A DNA stretch of 64,000 bases from JBBPZK01 sp965219175 (GTDB lineage: Bacteria; Actinomycetota; Rubrobacteria; Rubrobacterales; Rubrobacteraceae): contig CBDCNI010000001.1 in assembly GCA_965219175.1 (NCBI GenBank), positions 2,976,001 to 3,040,000 on the forward strand, written 5' to 3'. Position 1 is the stretch's first letter, and the number at the start of each line of letters is the position of its first letter. Made by a program: the position numbers and the translations under genes. Below the pieces are notes generated by a model. It was not told where the DNA came from, did not search any database, and saw only the letters and a list, made by a program, of their open reading frames with translations. This document shows positions 28,157-36,952 of the stretch, piece by piece.

Positions 28157-29206
28157 TTACAGATCGAGTTGGGCGACTCCGATTCGAGAGTCCGCCATAC
28201 CATAGTAGACATCCATCCTCCTTGCGTCACGTGCGTCGATGGCCGTTGGAAAGACGACGTTGTCCACCACGCCCGCGGTCTCTGTTTCTCCCTCGGGCGA
28301 CAGTACCGGGTTCTCCGAACGGTAGAGTACCTTGAGCGGATTTTTGAAGTCCAGTACCATGACGCCCGCACGATAGGCGACTTCAGGCTGGTGATCCAAG
28401 CCCCGGATAAGATGCCCGCTGACGCCGTGATAGAGCATTAGCCAACCGTGCGGAGTGCGCACGGGCGGGGTTCCACCGCCGATCTTGAGTCCCTCCCAGG
28501 AACGCTCCGAGAATGCCAGCGGCCGGTGCTTGCGGGCATCGACCAGCCTCCCGGCATCTCGCTGCGCCGGGTCGAGCGGCACGTAGGAGATCCAAATGCC
28601 GGGCCTCTCTTCCTTTATCCCTTCGGGAAAGGTCAGGAACGGCTCGTCGCCTCCAACATCAAAGTCCGGACGATGCACCAGGGCCAGCGCGGGCTCTCCA
28701 TCCGGGTCTGGTACCGGCTCGGGGAAGAAGAAGGCGTCTTTGTTGTAGAAGAGGTTGAAGTCCGCGCGCCACTCCTCCTCGTAGGAAAAGAGGACCGGAC
28801 CGAGACGGCGCCAGTCGAGACAGTCCTCGGATACCGCCAGGGCGAGCCTGGGTCCACACGCGCCGTACGAAGAGTAGACCATCGCGTATAGACCCACTCC
28901 GGACAGGTAGGTGACGCGCGCGTCTTCGCATCCCGCGGTGCGCGGATTTCGCTCGAAGGCTTCGGTTGGCTCCAGCGCGTACCCGAGCCGCTCTACCCCG
29001 ACCGGCTCGTCATTTTCATAGAGTACCCTCGCCACCCCGACCCGCGAGACGTTGGGCGCTTCCACGACCCTCGGGAACAGGTAGTACTCGCCGTCCGGAC
29101 CGCGGGCGCCACCAGGGTTCAGGACACCGCCGGTCTCCAGAGGATCCCCTTCGAGGGGCTCCATTATGGTGCCCAGACGCCGCACGTTGAACGGTTCCAC
29201 CTTCAT
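28157..29206 (-). CDS. GH130 family glycoside phosphorylase/hydrolase (first copy)
   Basis: The 349-residue five-bladed propeller enzyme has the GH130 catalytic stretch TAGCEDARVT (general-acid Asp) and the C-terminal signatures VDNVVFP and YYGMADSRIGVA. Known GH130 members phosphorolyse beta-1,4- or beta-1,2-linked mannosides; some hydrolyse them. His and Arg in ALVHRP could serve phosphate binding. No signal peptide, so it acts on imported oligosaccharide. Its ATG overlaps the permease stop (ATGA), tying it to the ABC importer. Exact linkage specificity is unknown. Confidence 0.87.
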   Translation of the reverse strand: MKVEPFNVRRLGTIMEPLEGDPLETGGVLNPGGARGPDGEYYLFPRVVEAPNVSRVGVARVLYENDEPVGVERLGYALEPTEAFERNPRTAGCEDARVTYLSGVGLYAMVYSSYGACGPRLALAVSEDCLDWRRLGPVLFSYEEEWRADFNLFYNKDAFFFPEPVPDPDGEPALALVHRPDFDVGGDEPFLTFPEGIKEERPGIWISYVPLDPAQRDAGRLVDARKHRPLAFSERSWEGLKIGGGTPPVRTPHGWLMLYHGVSGHLIRGLDHQPEVAYRAGVMVLDFKNPLKVLYRSENPVLSPEGETETAGVVDNVVFPTAIDARDARRMDVYYGMADSRIGVAQLDL

Positions 29207-30102
29207 TCCTTGATACCCGCGGAGCTTTCACTCTCGACGAAGTAGCGTTGGAAGAGCAGGAAGAGACCAACAGCCGGCAAGGCCAGGACCACGGCCCCGG
29301 CCAGGATCGCTCCGAACGGGTTGGCGGTGCTCGCCGCGACGGTGGAGATGTAGTTCGCGAGCGCAACGGCCAGCGGCTGAAGTTCGGACTGTTTGGTAAC
29401 CAGAAACGGCCACAGGAACTCATTCCACGGGCCGATAAAGGTTATGAGGGCGGCCGTCAGTATCGCGGGCCTCGAGAGCGGCAGCACGATCTGGGTGAGG
29501 ACCCGAAGCTCCCCGGCGCCGTCGATCCTCGCCGCGTCGAGCATGTCCTCGGGCAACTGCAAGAAGAACTGGCGAAAGATGAAGACGGCCGTCGAGTTGA
29601 CCAGAAACGGTAGGATCATGCCCAGGTAGCTGTCACCCAGGCCCCAACCGCGCACGATCATGACGTACAGCGGGATCATAAGTAGCTGGAAAGGCACTAT
29701 CAGCGTGAGCAGCACCAGGTTGAGCACGAGTTCGCGCCCCGGCCACTTTAGCTGCGAGAGGGCGTAACCCGCCAGGATGCCGATGGTGAGGGTGCCGAGG
29801 ATGACGCCCCCCGTGTAGATGGCGGAGTTCAACAGCGCCCGCAGGAGCGGGACCCGCTCGTTTATGTTCTGGAAGTTGGAGAGCGAGAGGTCCGCCGGGT
29901 TTGGAAACGCACCGGAGATGTTGGTGTCCGGACTGGGCTGTAGAGCCCCTACCACCATGTAGTAGAACGGGAAGATAAAGAGAACGGCCCCGAGAAACAA
30001 AGCCATAAAGCCGAGTGCTCTCCCCACCATCCGCCGGCCGCCAACGCCCTCCGCGTTCTTCGCGGACCCGGACTCACCGCTGGCGGAGCCCGCGGCGGTC
30101 AT
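29203..30102 (-). CDS. Carbohydrate ABC permease, MalG/UgpE type
   Basis: This 299-residue permease has six hydrophobic segments and the EAA-type loop ARIDGAGELRVLTQIVLPLSRPA, characteristic of CUT1 importers. The ATG at 30102 overlaps the stop of the preceding permease (TAATG). Longer in-frame readings to 30531 are only a shadow of that permease. No ATPase gene is present in the locus, so a shared MsiK/MalK-like ATPase encoded elsewhere is expected. Confidence 0.93.
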   Translation of the reverse strand: MTAAGSASGESGSAKNAEGVGGRRMVGRALGFMALFLGAVLFIFPFYYMVVGALQPSPDTNISGAFPNPADLSLSNFQNINERVPLLRALLNSAIYTGGVILGTLTIGILAGYALSQLKWPGRELVLNLVLLTLIVPFQLLMIPLYVMIVRGWGLGDSYLGMILPFLVNSTAVFIFRQFFLQLPEDMLDAARIDGAGELRVLTQIVLPLSRPAILTAALITFIGPWNEFLWPFLVTKQSELQPLAVALANYISTVAASTANPFGAILAGAVVLALPAVGLFLLFQRYFVESESSAGIKE

Positions 30103-31025
30103 TACTCGCGCTCCAGGGCATAGCGCTGCACGGCGGCGATGGCTAATACTACCAACGTCATGGTGACGCCTATGGCCGCGCCGTAGCCGGCATCGGCCTG
30201 CACGATACCTCTGCGGTACATATAGAGTATCGGGGAGAGGGTCTGGTTCACGGGACCGCCGCCGTTGGTCAGCAGGTACGGCTCGGTGAACAGGTTGGCC
30301 CCGATGATCGTCGAGAGTATCACCACCAGCAACGTCGCCGGCCGGAGCGCCGGAACAGTAACGTACCAGAACTTGCTGAAGACCCCGGCCCCGTCCACCT
30401 CCGCCGCTTCGTAATGCTGGCGGGGCACGTTCTGGAGCGCGGCCAGGTACAGCAATACGTAATAGCCGAGTTGCTTCCAGGTGACGAGCAGGGCGATGAT
30501 GATCATGGCCCAGGTCCGGTTGATAAGCCATGAGGGGTCGGGAGCCAAACTACCCATGATCTGGTTCACCAACCCGCCGGAGAAGAACAGATATCCCCAA
30601 ACGGCGATGACGGCCACGCTGGCCGTCACGTAGGGTACATAGTAGGAAGCCCGGAAGAAAGTCCGGCCCGGTATGTTGGCGTTGAGGGCGGTTGCCAGGA
30701 CGAGCGCCAGCACCACCGTGAGCGGCACGTTGACCACGATGAAGACCAGTATGTTTCCAAGGGTCGTACGGAAGGTATCGTCGCGGAGTAGCAGGTTGCC
30801 GTAGTTCTCGAACCCGACGAACGGCCGGCTAACGTCGGCCCCCGGCGCGGCGAAGAAGTAGTCATAGAAGCTCATCCACACCGCGAACCCCAGAGGATAA
30901 GCGATGAACAAACCCAGAAAGACCAGGTAAGGGAGGATGAATATGTAGCCCATGACCCGCGCCGTACCCCAGGGTCCTTTCAGGAAAGAAGGTCCTCGGC
31001 TTCGGGCCGCGCCCGAGGCGCTCAC
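30102..31025 (-). CDS. Carbohydrate ABC permease, MalF/UgpA type
   Basis: The 307-residue partner permease has six membrane segments and the EAA loop EAAEVDGAGVFSKFWYVTVP, with the PYVTASVAVIAVWGYLF core of CUT1 permeases. The GTG start at 31025 overlaps the stop of the binding-protein gene by one base (TAGTG), so the importer genes are translationally linked. Confidence 0.93.
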   Translation of the reverse strand: MSASGAARSRGPSFLKGPWGTARVMGYIFILPYLVFLGLFIAYPLGFAVWMSFYDYFFAAPGADVSRPFVGFENYGNLLLRDDTFRTTLGNILVFIVVNVPLTVVLALVLATALNANIPGRTFFRASYYVPYVTASVAVIAVWGYLFFSGGLVNQIMGSLAPDPSWLINRTWAMIIIALLVTWKQLGYYVLLYLAALQNVPRQHYEAAEVDGAGVFSKFWYVTVPALRPATLLVVILSTIIGANLFTEPYLLTNGGGPVNQTLSPILYMYRRGIVQADAGYGAAIGVTMTLVVLAIAAVQRYALERE

Positions 31026-32338
31026 TAACTACTCCCCTGCGCGAGTTGCTCTATAGTCTCGGCCGCTTGCTGGAAAGACTTCTTGACCGGCTGGCGGCCG
31101 AAGATCACCGACCCCGAGTACGCGTCCCGGAAGTTTTGCCAGATCTTTATCGAGTTCTGGGTGTTGGGTACCTCGACGGTGCGGGAGGCCTGTTCACCGA
31201 ACTCCTTGTAGCGTGGGTTCTTGTTGAAGTAACCCGAGTACACGTTCAACAGGTCCTTGCGCAAGGGCATCTGCCCGGTCTCATCCAGCAACCTGCGGTC
31301 GCTCTCTTTGGAGGTCGCGAACTTCATGAACTCGAAGGCGGTCTTCCTATTCTTACAGGCCGAGAAGATAGCGGTGTTCTTGGCGTCGGAGAAAGTGTAG
31401 ATTTCCTCGGATGCCGTCCCGTTCGGTGTCGGGACGGGGACGACGCCCCAGTTGATCTTCTCGTAGACGGCGACCGCCCACGGACCGACGATACCCATCG
31501 CCGTCTTCTCCGTCCCGAAGGCGTCGCCCTGGGCGCTCTCTTGGGGGATCACCCCGGCATCGTACATAGAGCGCCAGAACTTACCGACGTTTATTCCCGT
31601 ACCCGAGTCGAACTGGGCCTTACCGTCCTTGACCAACTGCTCTCCGCCGGTGGCGGCGATAAAGGTCGGGTAGTAGTCGAACCAGGACTGGAAGAACGTC
31701 TGGTCGGCCGAAGGCCAGATGGCGGCCATGTTCAGCTTGGACTGGAGGGTCTTGGAGGTCTGCATGAACTCGTCGTACGTAGAGAGCTTGGGGTTCTCGG
31801 GGTCGAGCCCGGCCTTCTTGAACAGATCCTTGTTGTAGATGATCATGACGGGGTTGCTCTTCCAGGGTAGCTGGTAGAGCTTGCCGTCGGGCGAGAGATA
31901 CTGATCCAACCGGTCACCGACGCGGTCGCGGACATACTGCACGCCGCCCTCGAAGTCGTCGAGAGGGACCAGCCCACCGGCACGCTCGAACTGGGGTACG
32001 GCGGCCGGTGCGACGTTCCAGATCAGGCACGGAGCGTTGCCGGCGGTGATCGCCGATTGGATCACGGCCTCCGAGCTCTCACCAGCGGGTATTTCCTGAG
32101 AGGAGACCTTCTGGTCGGGATGGTCTTTATTCCACTTCTTTACCGTCTCCTTACCCCAGGAGATCTCCTGCTCGTTGTTGGAGAGCCAGATCTTGATGGG
32201 GCCGGTCGCCTGGTTCTGTCCTCCACTATCACTGCCACCTCCACCCCCTCCGCAACCCGCGGCCCCGAAAAGGGTCGCCCCCGCAAGACCGGCTCCGGCA
32301 ACCTTCAGGAAGCCTCGCCGCGTTATTCTCCTACCCAT
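31025..32338 (-). CDS. Carbohydrate ABC solute-binding lipoprotein with Tat-type signal
   Basis: The 437-residue family-1 binding protein has a twin-arginine signal (RRITRRGFLKVAGAG) ending in a lipobox (GAAGCGGG). It should be folded before export and anchored on the outer membrane face. The mature part has the SBP_bac_1 layout (IKIWLSNNEQE near the start; GIVGPWAV; ENPKLSTYDEF). The ligand is probably an oligosaccharide, by context with two GH130 enzymes. The segment just before and inside the signal sequence is nearly copied in front of the neighbouring glycosidase gene. Confidence 0.92.
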   Translation of the reverse strand: MGRRITRRGFLKVAGAGLAGATLFGAAGCGGGGGGSDSGGQNQATGPIKIWLSNNEQEISWGKETVKKWNKDHPDQKVSSQEIPAGESSEAVIQSAITAGNAPCLIWNVAPAAVPQFERAGGLVPLDDFEGGVQYVRDRVGDRLDQYLSPDGKLYQLPWKSNPVMIIYNKDLFKKAGLDPENPKLSTYDEFMQTSKTLQSKLNMAAIWPSADQTFFQSWFDYYPTFIAATGGEQLVKDGKAQFDSGTGINVGKFWRSMYDAGVIPQESAQGDAFGTEKTAMGIVGPWAVAVYEKINWGVVPVPTPNGTASEEIYTFSDAKNTAIFSACKNRKTAFEFMKFATSKESDRRLLDETGQMPLRKDLLNVYSGYFNKNPRYKEFGEQASRTVEVPNTQNSIKIWQNFRDAYSGSVIFGRQPVKKSFQQAAETIEQLAQGSS

Positions 32339-32353
32339 TCTCCGTGCCCCTTT
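32271..32353. repeat. Copy A of a signal-peptide/leader cassette
   Basis: This stretch covers the ribosome site and the first 22 codons of the binding-protein gene. By eye it is a little over 80 percent identical to 34383-34466, including about 17 bases before the ATG. Identity in the non-coding leader argues for a DNA duplication rather than only conservation of a Tat signal. Confidence 0.6.
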
Positions 32354-32386
32354 CCCTTGACGTGTATTGCCGTCGGCATACCCCGA

Positions 32387-34450
32387 TTAGCTCCGGCTCC
32401 CTATCAAGTACGTAAAACCGCCGGGCTCCACCGGCGCCTCGACCGTACCGTCCGACCCGGACACCTTCTCAACGAGCCGGCCTCTGGTGTCGTAGGCGTA
32501 AGCGGTCACGGTCCCGGACGTCCCCAAGTTCACCCGCTCGGTACGACGGACTTCCGCCCAACTACGCAGGAGTCCCTGGTTGGACGAACTCCCCGACAGC
32601 AAGAGACGCTCTATCTCCGGCTGCACGAGCAGCGCATCGAGGCGGGCGGGGCGTCCATCACCCACGTAGGCCGACAGAATGTCCCTCTTTCCGCGCTCAA
32701 GGACCCGTTTCGACCCCACGTTTCCTATGTCCAGGTAGCCGGAAGTCGGCGAGATACCCTGTTCTCCGGCCCCGCCCTGCCACGAGATCCCGAACGGGAC
32801 CTTCCCGACCTTGTGACGGGTCCCAACCGAACGATACCGCGCCTGCTGCCGGTCAAAGACCGGCAAGAGCCTGTAGCGGCCCCTCTCCGGTAGCGAGGCC
32901 GATACCGTTACCCGACTCCCCGGACGCAACTCCACGTATGCGCCGCCGCTCCACTGGCTCTCGCCGGTCCAGGCGCTCTCGGGACGAACGATCCGGGCTT
33001 TTCCTTTCAGCGTTCCGGACTCGGCTTCAACGAGACTCCAGGTTAGCTGGTCGGTGCGCCTGGCTTGCAGCGCGAGCTTGCGTACTTCCGGATGGGCGTC
33101 GAGCGCGAGCATGGACAGGAGCCCGTGGATGGTCGACTCGGCCCCGGAGTTCTTGTTTATACGGCCGTCGGCTTCGAGGCCGTCGAAGGTGACCCCGGTC
33201 TTCGGTTCGTACATCAGCACGCCGGAGCGGTTGTTGCCGAAGTACCAGGCGCCCGCGATGCCGGCGAGCTGTCCGAACGAATCCCGTCCGGTAGCGTCCG
33301 CCGTCCGCAAGAGGTTCTGCAACGTGGCGTCCGCCGCGTAGGCGATCTGGGCGCGTACCACCGGAGCCGGCAACCAGCCCTGCTCGGCGCCGCCCTGAAC
33401 GAGCAAGTGGGGAGTGAACGTCCCTACCTCGCCGACCGCGGCCGAGATGAACTTCTTGTCGCCCAGTACCGTACCCGCTTCGGCCAACGCGCCGGACATC
33501 TGGTCCGCCCACCCGTGCCAGACCGAACGCGACTCGGCCCAGGGCAGTATGGCCCCGAACGGCCAACCGTCGGTATCGTTCCCGCTCATGAGCGCCACGC
33601 CTTCCGCGAGACGGTTCAGGTCTCGCCGGGCCCGCTCTCCTCCTCCGGCCCGGACGTAGGCCGCGAGGCCGTAGACTGCTTCCGAAGAAGCGTCCGCGCC
33701 ATCTACGACGAGCCACGCCGGTACCTGTCGTCCATCCAGGGTTCGCGTCTCTCCGTAATTGGTCAGTACCTGCCGGTCCAGGGCGTCGAGGGCGAGCCCC
33801 ATACGCTCTCTCAGGAAGGCGGCGAAAGCAGGGTCTTCCCGGCGGAACGCCTCATATCCCTCGCCGAACGCCCAGATAGACCTCGCCAGCCAATAAGAGT
33901 CGCCTGAGTCGGAGGGGTCGGGGAGTTCTTTTGGCTCCGGACTCGGGTTTAGAGTACCGTCGGGCTGCATCCAGAGCACGAAGTTGCCCCGCCGCGGCCC
34001 CGGCGTCAACGTCTGCATGTAGGCGACAGTTCGAAGCAGACCGTAAGCGGCCTCGCGGCTGTGATCGTCCCCGAACTGCCGCCAGTGTCTGATGTAGACG
34101 ACCGCCGCGCGGGCCATGTCGTCGGTGTTGTACGCACCCTGGCTGTACGTGTTTGTCGCCGGATCGTAGCTGCCACCCCCAACCCGCTCGTAAGAGCCCG
34201 AACCGTCCGGCTCCGCATACGTCCACAGCGTTCTCAGATCCGGCTCTTCCTCGATTCGGTAGGTAGAATGCCCCTCCTGACGCGGAGGGTTGGTCCGGTC
34301 CCCCAGGAAGTCCAGGTGCGAAAGGTTCGTGAGCGGTTTCCGAACCTCCGCGAAGGCTCCCCCACTCCCTACCGCGCCAAAGAGAGTAGCCCCCGCAAGG
34401 CTGGCTCCGGTAACCTTCAGGAAGCTCCGCCGCGTTAGTTTATTACCCAT
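32387..34450 (-). CDS. Tat-exported putative six-hairpin ((alpha/alpha)6) glycosidase
   Basis: The 687-residue protein has a Tat signal (NKLTRRSFLKVTGASLAG). The lipobox cysteine of the neighbouring binding protein is replaced by Ser (GAVGSGG), so it is likely secreted free. The bulk is helical with repeats such as YNTDDMARAAVVYIRHW, GDSYWLARSIWAFGEGY and GDKKFISAAVGEVGTF, as in alpha/alpha toroid glycosidases or epimerase-like enzymes. A C-terminal beta module of about 150 residues follows. I cannot name a CAZy family. The start ATG at 34450 has AGAGG upstream; the frame open to 34900 is not used. It is first in the minus-strand operon, so it may release the oligosaccharide that the ABC system imports. 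Confidence 0.65.
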   Translation of the reverse strand: MGNKLTRRSFLKVTGASLAGATLFGAVGSGGAFAEVRKPLTNLSHLDFLGDRTNPPRQEGHSTYRIEEEPDLRTLWTYAEPDGSGSYERVGGGSYDPATNTYSQGAYNTDDMARAAVVYIRHWRQFGDDHSREAAYGLLRTVAYMQTLTPGPRRGNFVLWMQPDGTLNPSPEPKELPDPSDSGDSYWLARSIWAFGEGYEAFRREDPAFAAFLRERMGLALDALDRQVLTNYGETRTLDGRQVPAWLVVDGADASSEAVYGLAAYVRAGGGERARRDLNRLAEGVALMSGNDTDGWPFGAILPWAESRSVWHGWADQMSGALAEAGTVLGDKKFISAAVGEVGTFTPHLLVQGGAEQGWLPAPVVRAQIAYAADATLQNLLRTADATGRDSFGQLAGIAGAWYFGNNRSGVLMYEPKTGVTFDGLEADGRINKNSGAESTIHGLLSMLALDAHPEVRKLALQARRTDQLTWSLVEAESGTLKGKARIVRPESAWTGESQWSGGAYVELRPGSRVTVSASLPERGRYRLLPVFDRQQARYRSVGTRHKVGKVPFGISWQGGAGEQGISPTSGYLDIGNVGSKRVLERGKRDILSAYVGDGRPARLDALLVQPEIERLLLSGSSSNQGLLRSWAEVRRTERVNLGTSGTVTAYAYDTRGRLVEKVSGSDGTVEAPVEPGGFTYLIGSRS

Positions 34451-34466
34451 TCTCCGTACCTCTTTT
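34383..34466. repeat. Copy B of a signal-peptide/leader cassette
   Basis: This is the partner of 32271-32353, covering the ribosome site, ATG and Tat signal of the six-hairpin protein gene. The encoded peptides align with few changes over about 25 residues and diverge sharply after the signal. Confidence 0.6.
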
Positions 34467-34546
34467 CCCTCGGGTGTATAGGTACCCTCACGGTACGCCC
34501 GGCCCCTCGCAATAGCTTCCACCACGCACTCGAGCGCCCTGCCAGG

Positions 34547-34575
34547 AGTATTGACGAAATCAAAGTGAATGTCAA
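34547..34575 (-). promoter_or_regulatory. Candidate promoter of the glycosidase-ABC-GH130 operon
   Basis: On the minus strand, TTGACA (34575-34570), 17 bases, then AATACT (34552-34547). The -35 is a perfect consensus and the -10 matches at four of six. It sits directly beside operator-like site 1. Confidence 0.5.
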
Positions 34576-34576
34576 G

Positions 34577-34594
34577 TGCTTTTAGATGCAAAAC
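34577..34594. promoter_or_regulatory. Operator-like site 1 (probable ROK regulator box)
   Basis: TGCTTTTAGATGCAAAAC matches 34628-34645 at 15 of 18 positions. TTTT and AAAA arms face each other across six bases, like binding sites of NagC/Mlc-type ROK proteins. It abuts the -35 of the minus-strand operon. Confidence 0.55.
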
Positions 34595-34627
34595 TTTTCG
34601 TATTATCGGTGACTTTATCTTTCTCAA

Positions 34628-34645
34628 TGCTTTTGGTTGTAAAAC
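34628..34645. promoter_or_regulatory. Operator-like site 2 (probable ROK regulator box)
   Basis: TGCTTTTGGTTGTAAAAC lies 51 bases from site 1, close to five helical turns, so proteins on both sites could touch. A possible -10 for the ROK gene, TAGTAT, is at 34654-34659, so this site would cover its -35 region and allow autoregulation. Confidence 0.55.
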
Positions 34646-34694
34646 GAATTGAATAGTATGATTAGAAGTGTCTAGAGAGTTGAGGCGGTGAGCG

Positions 34695-35906
34695 TTGAAG
34701 CAGACTGGTACGAACCTTTTCCGGGTCAAGGAGTACAACGAGACCAGGGTGTTGGAGATAATCCGCACGCGGGGGCCGATCTCCCGAGGCAACCTGGCGG
34801 AGGCGAGCGGGCTCAAGTTCCAGACCGTCTCCAACATAACGAACCGTCTGCGCGGGCTCGGGGTGATCGTGGAAGAGCCCAACCCTCCGCGCGACGGCAA
34901 CAGAAAGTCCGTGAAACTCCGGCTAAATGACGAGGCGGCTTATGCCGTTGGGGTTCAGTTGAGCCGTTCCATGATCTCGGTCGTCGCCACCGACTTCTCG
35001 GGGAGGGTGCTCGCCAGGTCTTCTTCGGGCGTCGTCGCCTCGGACGGGCCGTCTTCCATAGTTGAGATTTTGAAGGACCATGTCCGCGAGATTATCGGGG
35101 AGGCGGATCTTCCGGAGGATAGAGTCTTGGGCGCGGGCATTGGCGTACCGGGCACTCCCTTGCCGAAGACCGGGCGCATGCTCGACCCGAACTTCGCCGG
35201 TTGGAGTGATTACCCGCTCAAGAGAGAGTTGGAGCGGGGGTTGGGTATGCCAGTCTACATGGACAACGACGCGACCGCGGCCGCGCTCGGGGAGCGATGG
35301 AGCGGGGTCGCGACGAACGTCTCGGATTTCGTCTACGTCTACCTGGGTAGCGGAGTGGGAGCCGGCATCTTCGCCAACCATCAGGTACTCAGAGGTGCGA
35401 GCGGAAACAGTGGCGAGATAGGCCACATCACCGTCGAGCCGGACGGCCCGCCGTGCTACTGCGGCAACAACGGCTGTCTGGAAGTGTACGTTACCCCGCA
35501 GGGCATCCTGCGAGAGGCGCGCGTCGCGGCTCTTCAGAGCTCTCATCTGTCTCTGAGCGCGAGCGTTCCATTCCCGGAAAAGATAGAGGACGTGCTCGGA
35601 AGCGAAGAGCCGTTGTTCCGTACGGTCGTGGCCTCCGCCGGGATCTACCTGGGGAAGATCATCTCCATGGTGGTAGGCGTGCTGGAGCCGGAGCTCATAG
35701 TCCTCGGGGGTCCGATGGCGAAGCTTCTCGGCCCCCTCTTCAAGGAGTCGGTGATCCTGGCTCTCCGCGCTTCTTCGCTTCCGAGCAGGCCCTTGGCGCG
35801 GGTGGAGATCTCCTCCGCCGGCGATGACGCCGGTCCGGTCGGCGCGGCCACGCTGGTGCTCCACGATACCTATACTCCGAGCATGAGCCGGTTGAGCCTG
35901 GCGTGA
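34695..35906 (+). CDS. ROK-family transcriptional regulator (NagC/XylR type)
   Basis: The 403-residue protein has an N-terminal winged HTH (ISRGNLAEASGLKFQTVSNI) followed by a ROK sugar-binding domain with YMDNDATAAALGE, GNSGEIGHI and the zinc motif CYCGNNGCLE. It probably binds a sugar or sugar phosphate and controls both the divergent glycosidase/ABC/GH130 operon and itself through the two 18-base boxes in the intergenic region. The start is TTG at 34695 after GAGGCGG. The second GH130 gene follows downstream on the same strand. Confidence 0.93.
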   Translation: MKQTGTNLFRVKEYNETRVLEIIRTRGPISRGNLAEASGLKFQTVSNITNRLRGLGVIVEEPNPPRDGNRKSVKLRLNDEAAYAVGVQLSRSMISVVATDFSGRVLARSSSGVVASDGPSSIVEILKDHVREIIGEADLPEDRVLGAGIGVPGTPLPKTGRMLDPNFAGWSDYPLKRELERGLGMPVYMDNDATAAALGERWSGVATNVSDFVYVYLGSGVGAGIFANHQVLRGASGNSGEIGHITVEPDGPPCYCGNNGCLEVYVTPQGILREARVAALQSSHLSLSASVPFPEKIEDVLGSEEPLFRTVVASAGIYLGKIISMVVGVLEPELIVLGGPMAKLLGPLFKESVILALRASSLPSRPLARVEISSAGDDAGPVGAATLVLHDTYTPSMSRLSLA

Positions 35907-35979
35907 GATCGTGGCGCAAAAGGTCCTGTTCGCGCTCCTGGACGTGAGGAGCCCGCCTATCAAGAAAAGGAAGGTTGCA

Positions 35980-36930
35980 ATGGAACCAGGATATCCGCTC
36001 GGCCCCTTCGAGAAGTACGCGGGCAACCCGATCCTCGGTCCGCAGGGTAGCTCCTGGGAGGCGAAGGACCTCTTCAACCCGTCCGCGGTGGTCAGGGACG
36101 GTAAGGTATGCTTGCTCTACCGGGCCGAGGACTCTACCGGTGAGGGAGAGTGGCACGGCACTTCCCGGATCGGCCTGGCGGTAAGCGAAGACGGTTTCCA
36201 CTTCGAGAGGAGGCCCGATCCGGTCCTCTACCCGACGGAGCCCTACGAAGAGCCCGGAGGTTGTGAGGACCCCAGGGTCACCCTGGTTGGGGATACCTAC
36301 TACCTCACCTACACGGCCTCCGACGGCGAGAGCGCATACCTTTGCCTGGCGACCTCCAATGACCTTCTCGGCTGGAAGAAACACGGCATCCTCTTCCCGG
36401 ACTGGCCGGGGGGCGAAAGAGGAGTGTGGTCGAAGTCCGGCGCGATCCTACAAGAGCCGGTCGACGGTAAGTACGTGATGTACTTCGGCGACACTTCGAT
36501 CTGGGTCGCTTACTCGGAGGACCTCATCAACTGGTCTCCAGTCGAGGAACCGGTATTCAGTCCAACTTCTGATCCCAAAAACTTCGATAGCGTGCTTGTG
36601 GAGCCTGGCCCTCAACCGCTCATGACGGACGGAGGTATATTGCTGATCTACAACGCGGCCCACAGGATGGATAGCCGTGAAGGTCTCTCCTCCGGGAGAC
36701 TACGCTACTCCGCTGGGCAGGTCCTCCTCTCGAAAGAGGACCCTTCCAGGGTGCTCGAGCGCACCACGGAACCCTTTTTCACGCCGGAGAAGCCCGGTGA
36801 ACTCGAAGGCCAGGTAGACAACGTCGTCTTCCTCGAAGGTCTGGCAAACCACCGGGACACCTTCTTTCTCTACTACGGTATGGCCGACTCGAAGATAGGT
36901 GTCGCGACCTGCCGGCCCGGAACAGCGTAA
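35980..36930 (+). CDS. GH130 family glycoside phosphorylase/hydrolase (second copy)
   Basis: The 316-residue propeller enzyme has GGCEDPRVT (catalytic Asp), GVWSKSGAI, VDNVVFLEG and the closing YYGMADSKIGVA. It differs clearly from the first copy in length and loops, so the two probably handle different linkages or chain lengths. ATG at 35980 is chosen because AAGGAAGG sits six bases upstream; the GTG at 35911 has no such site. It is 73 bases downstream of the ROK gene and likely co-transcribed. No signal peptide, so cytoplasmic. Confidence 0.87.
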   Translation: MEPGYPLGPFEKYAGNPILGPQGSSWEAKDLFNPSAVVRDGKVCLLYRAEDSTGEGEWHGTSRIGLAVSEDGFHFERRPDPVLYPTEPYEEPGGCEDPRVTLVGDTYYLTYTASDGESAYLCLATSNDLLGWKKHGILFPDWPGGERGVWSKSGAILQEPVDGKYVMYFGDTSIWVAYSEDLINWSPVEEPVFSPTSDPKNFDSVLVEPGPQPLMTDGGILLIYNAAHRMDSREGLSSGRLRYSAGQVLLSKEDPSRVLERTTEPFFTPEKPGELEGQVDNVVFLEGLANHRDTFFLYYGMADSKIGVATCRPGTA

Positions 36931-36952
36931 ACAACTCCGTGTTGGGTGAGCG

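Noticed and set aside
30103..30531. N-terminal extension of the MalG-type permease
   Set aside because: It is an out-of-frame reading of the MalF-type gene; the ATG at 30102 overlapping the stop is the natural start.
34451..34900. N-terminal extension of the six-hairpin protein
   Set aside because: The Tat signal must be N-terminal, and the extension crosses the operator region and the ROK gene start.
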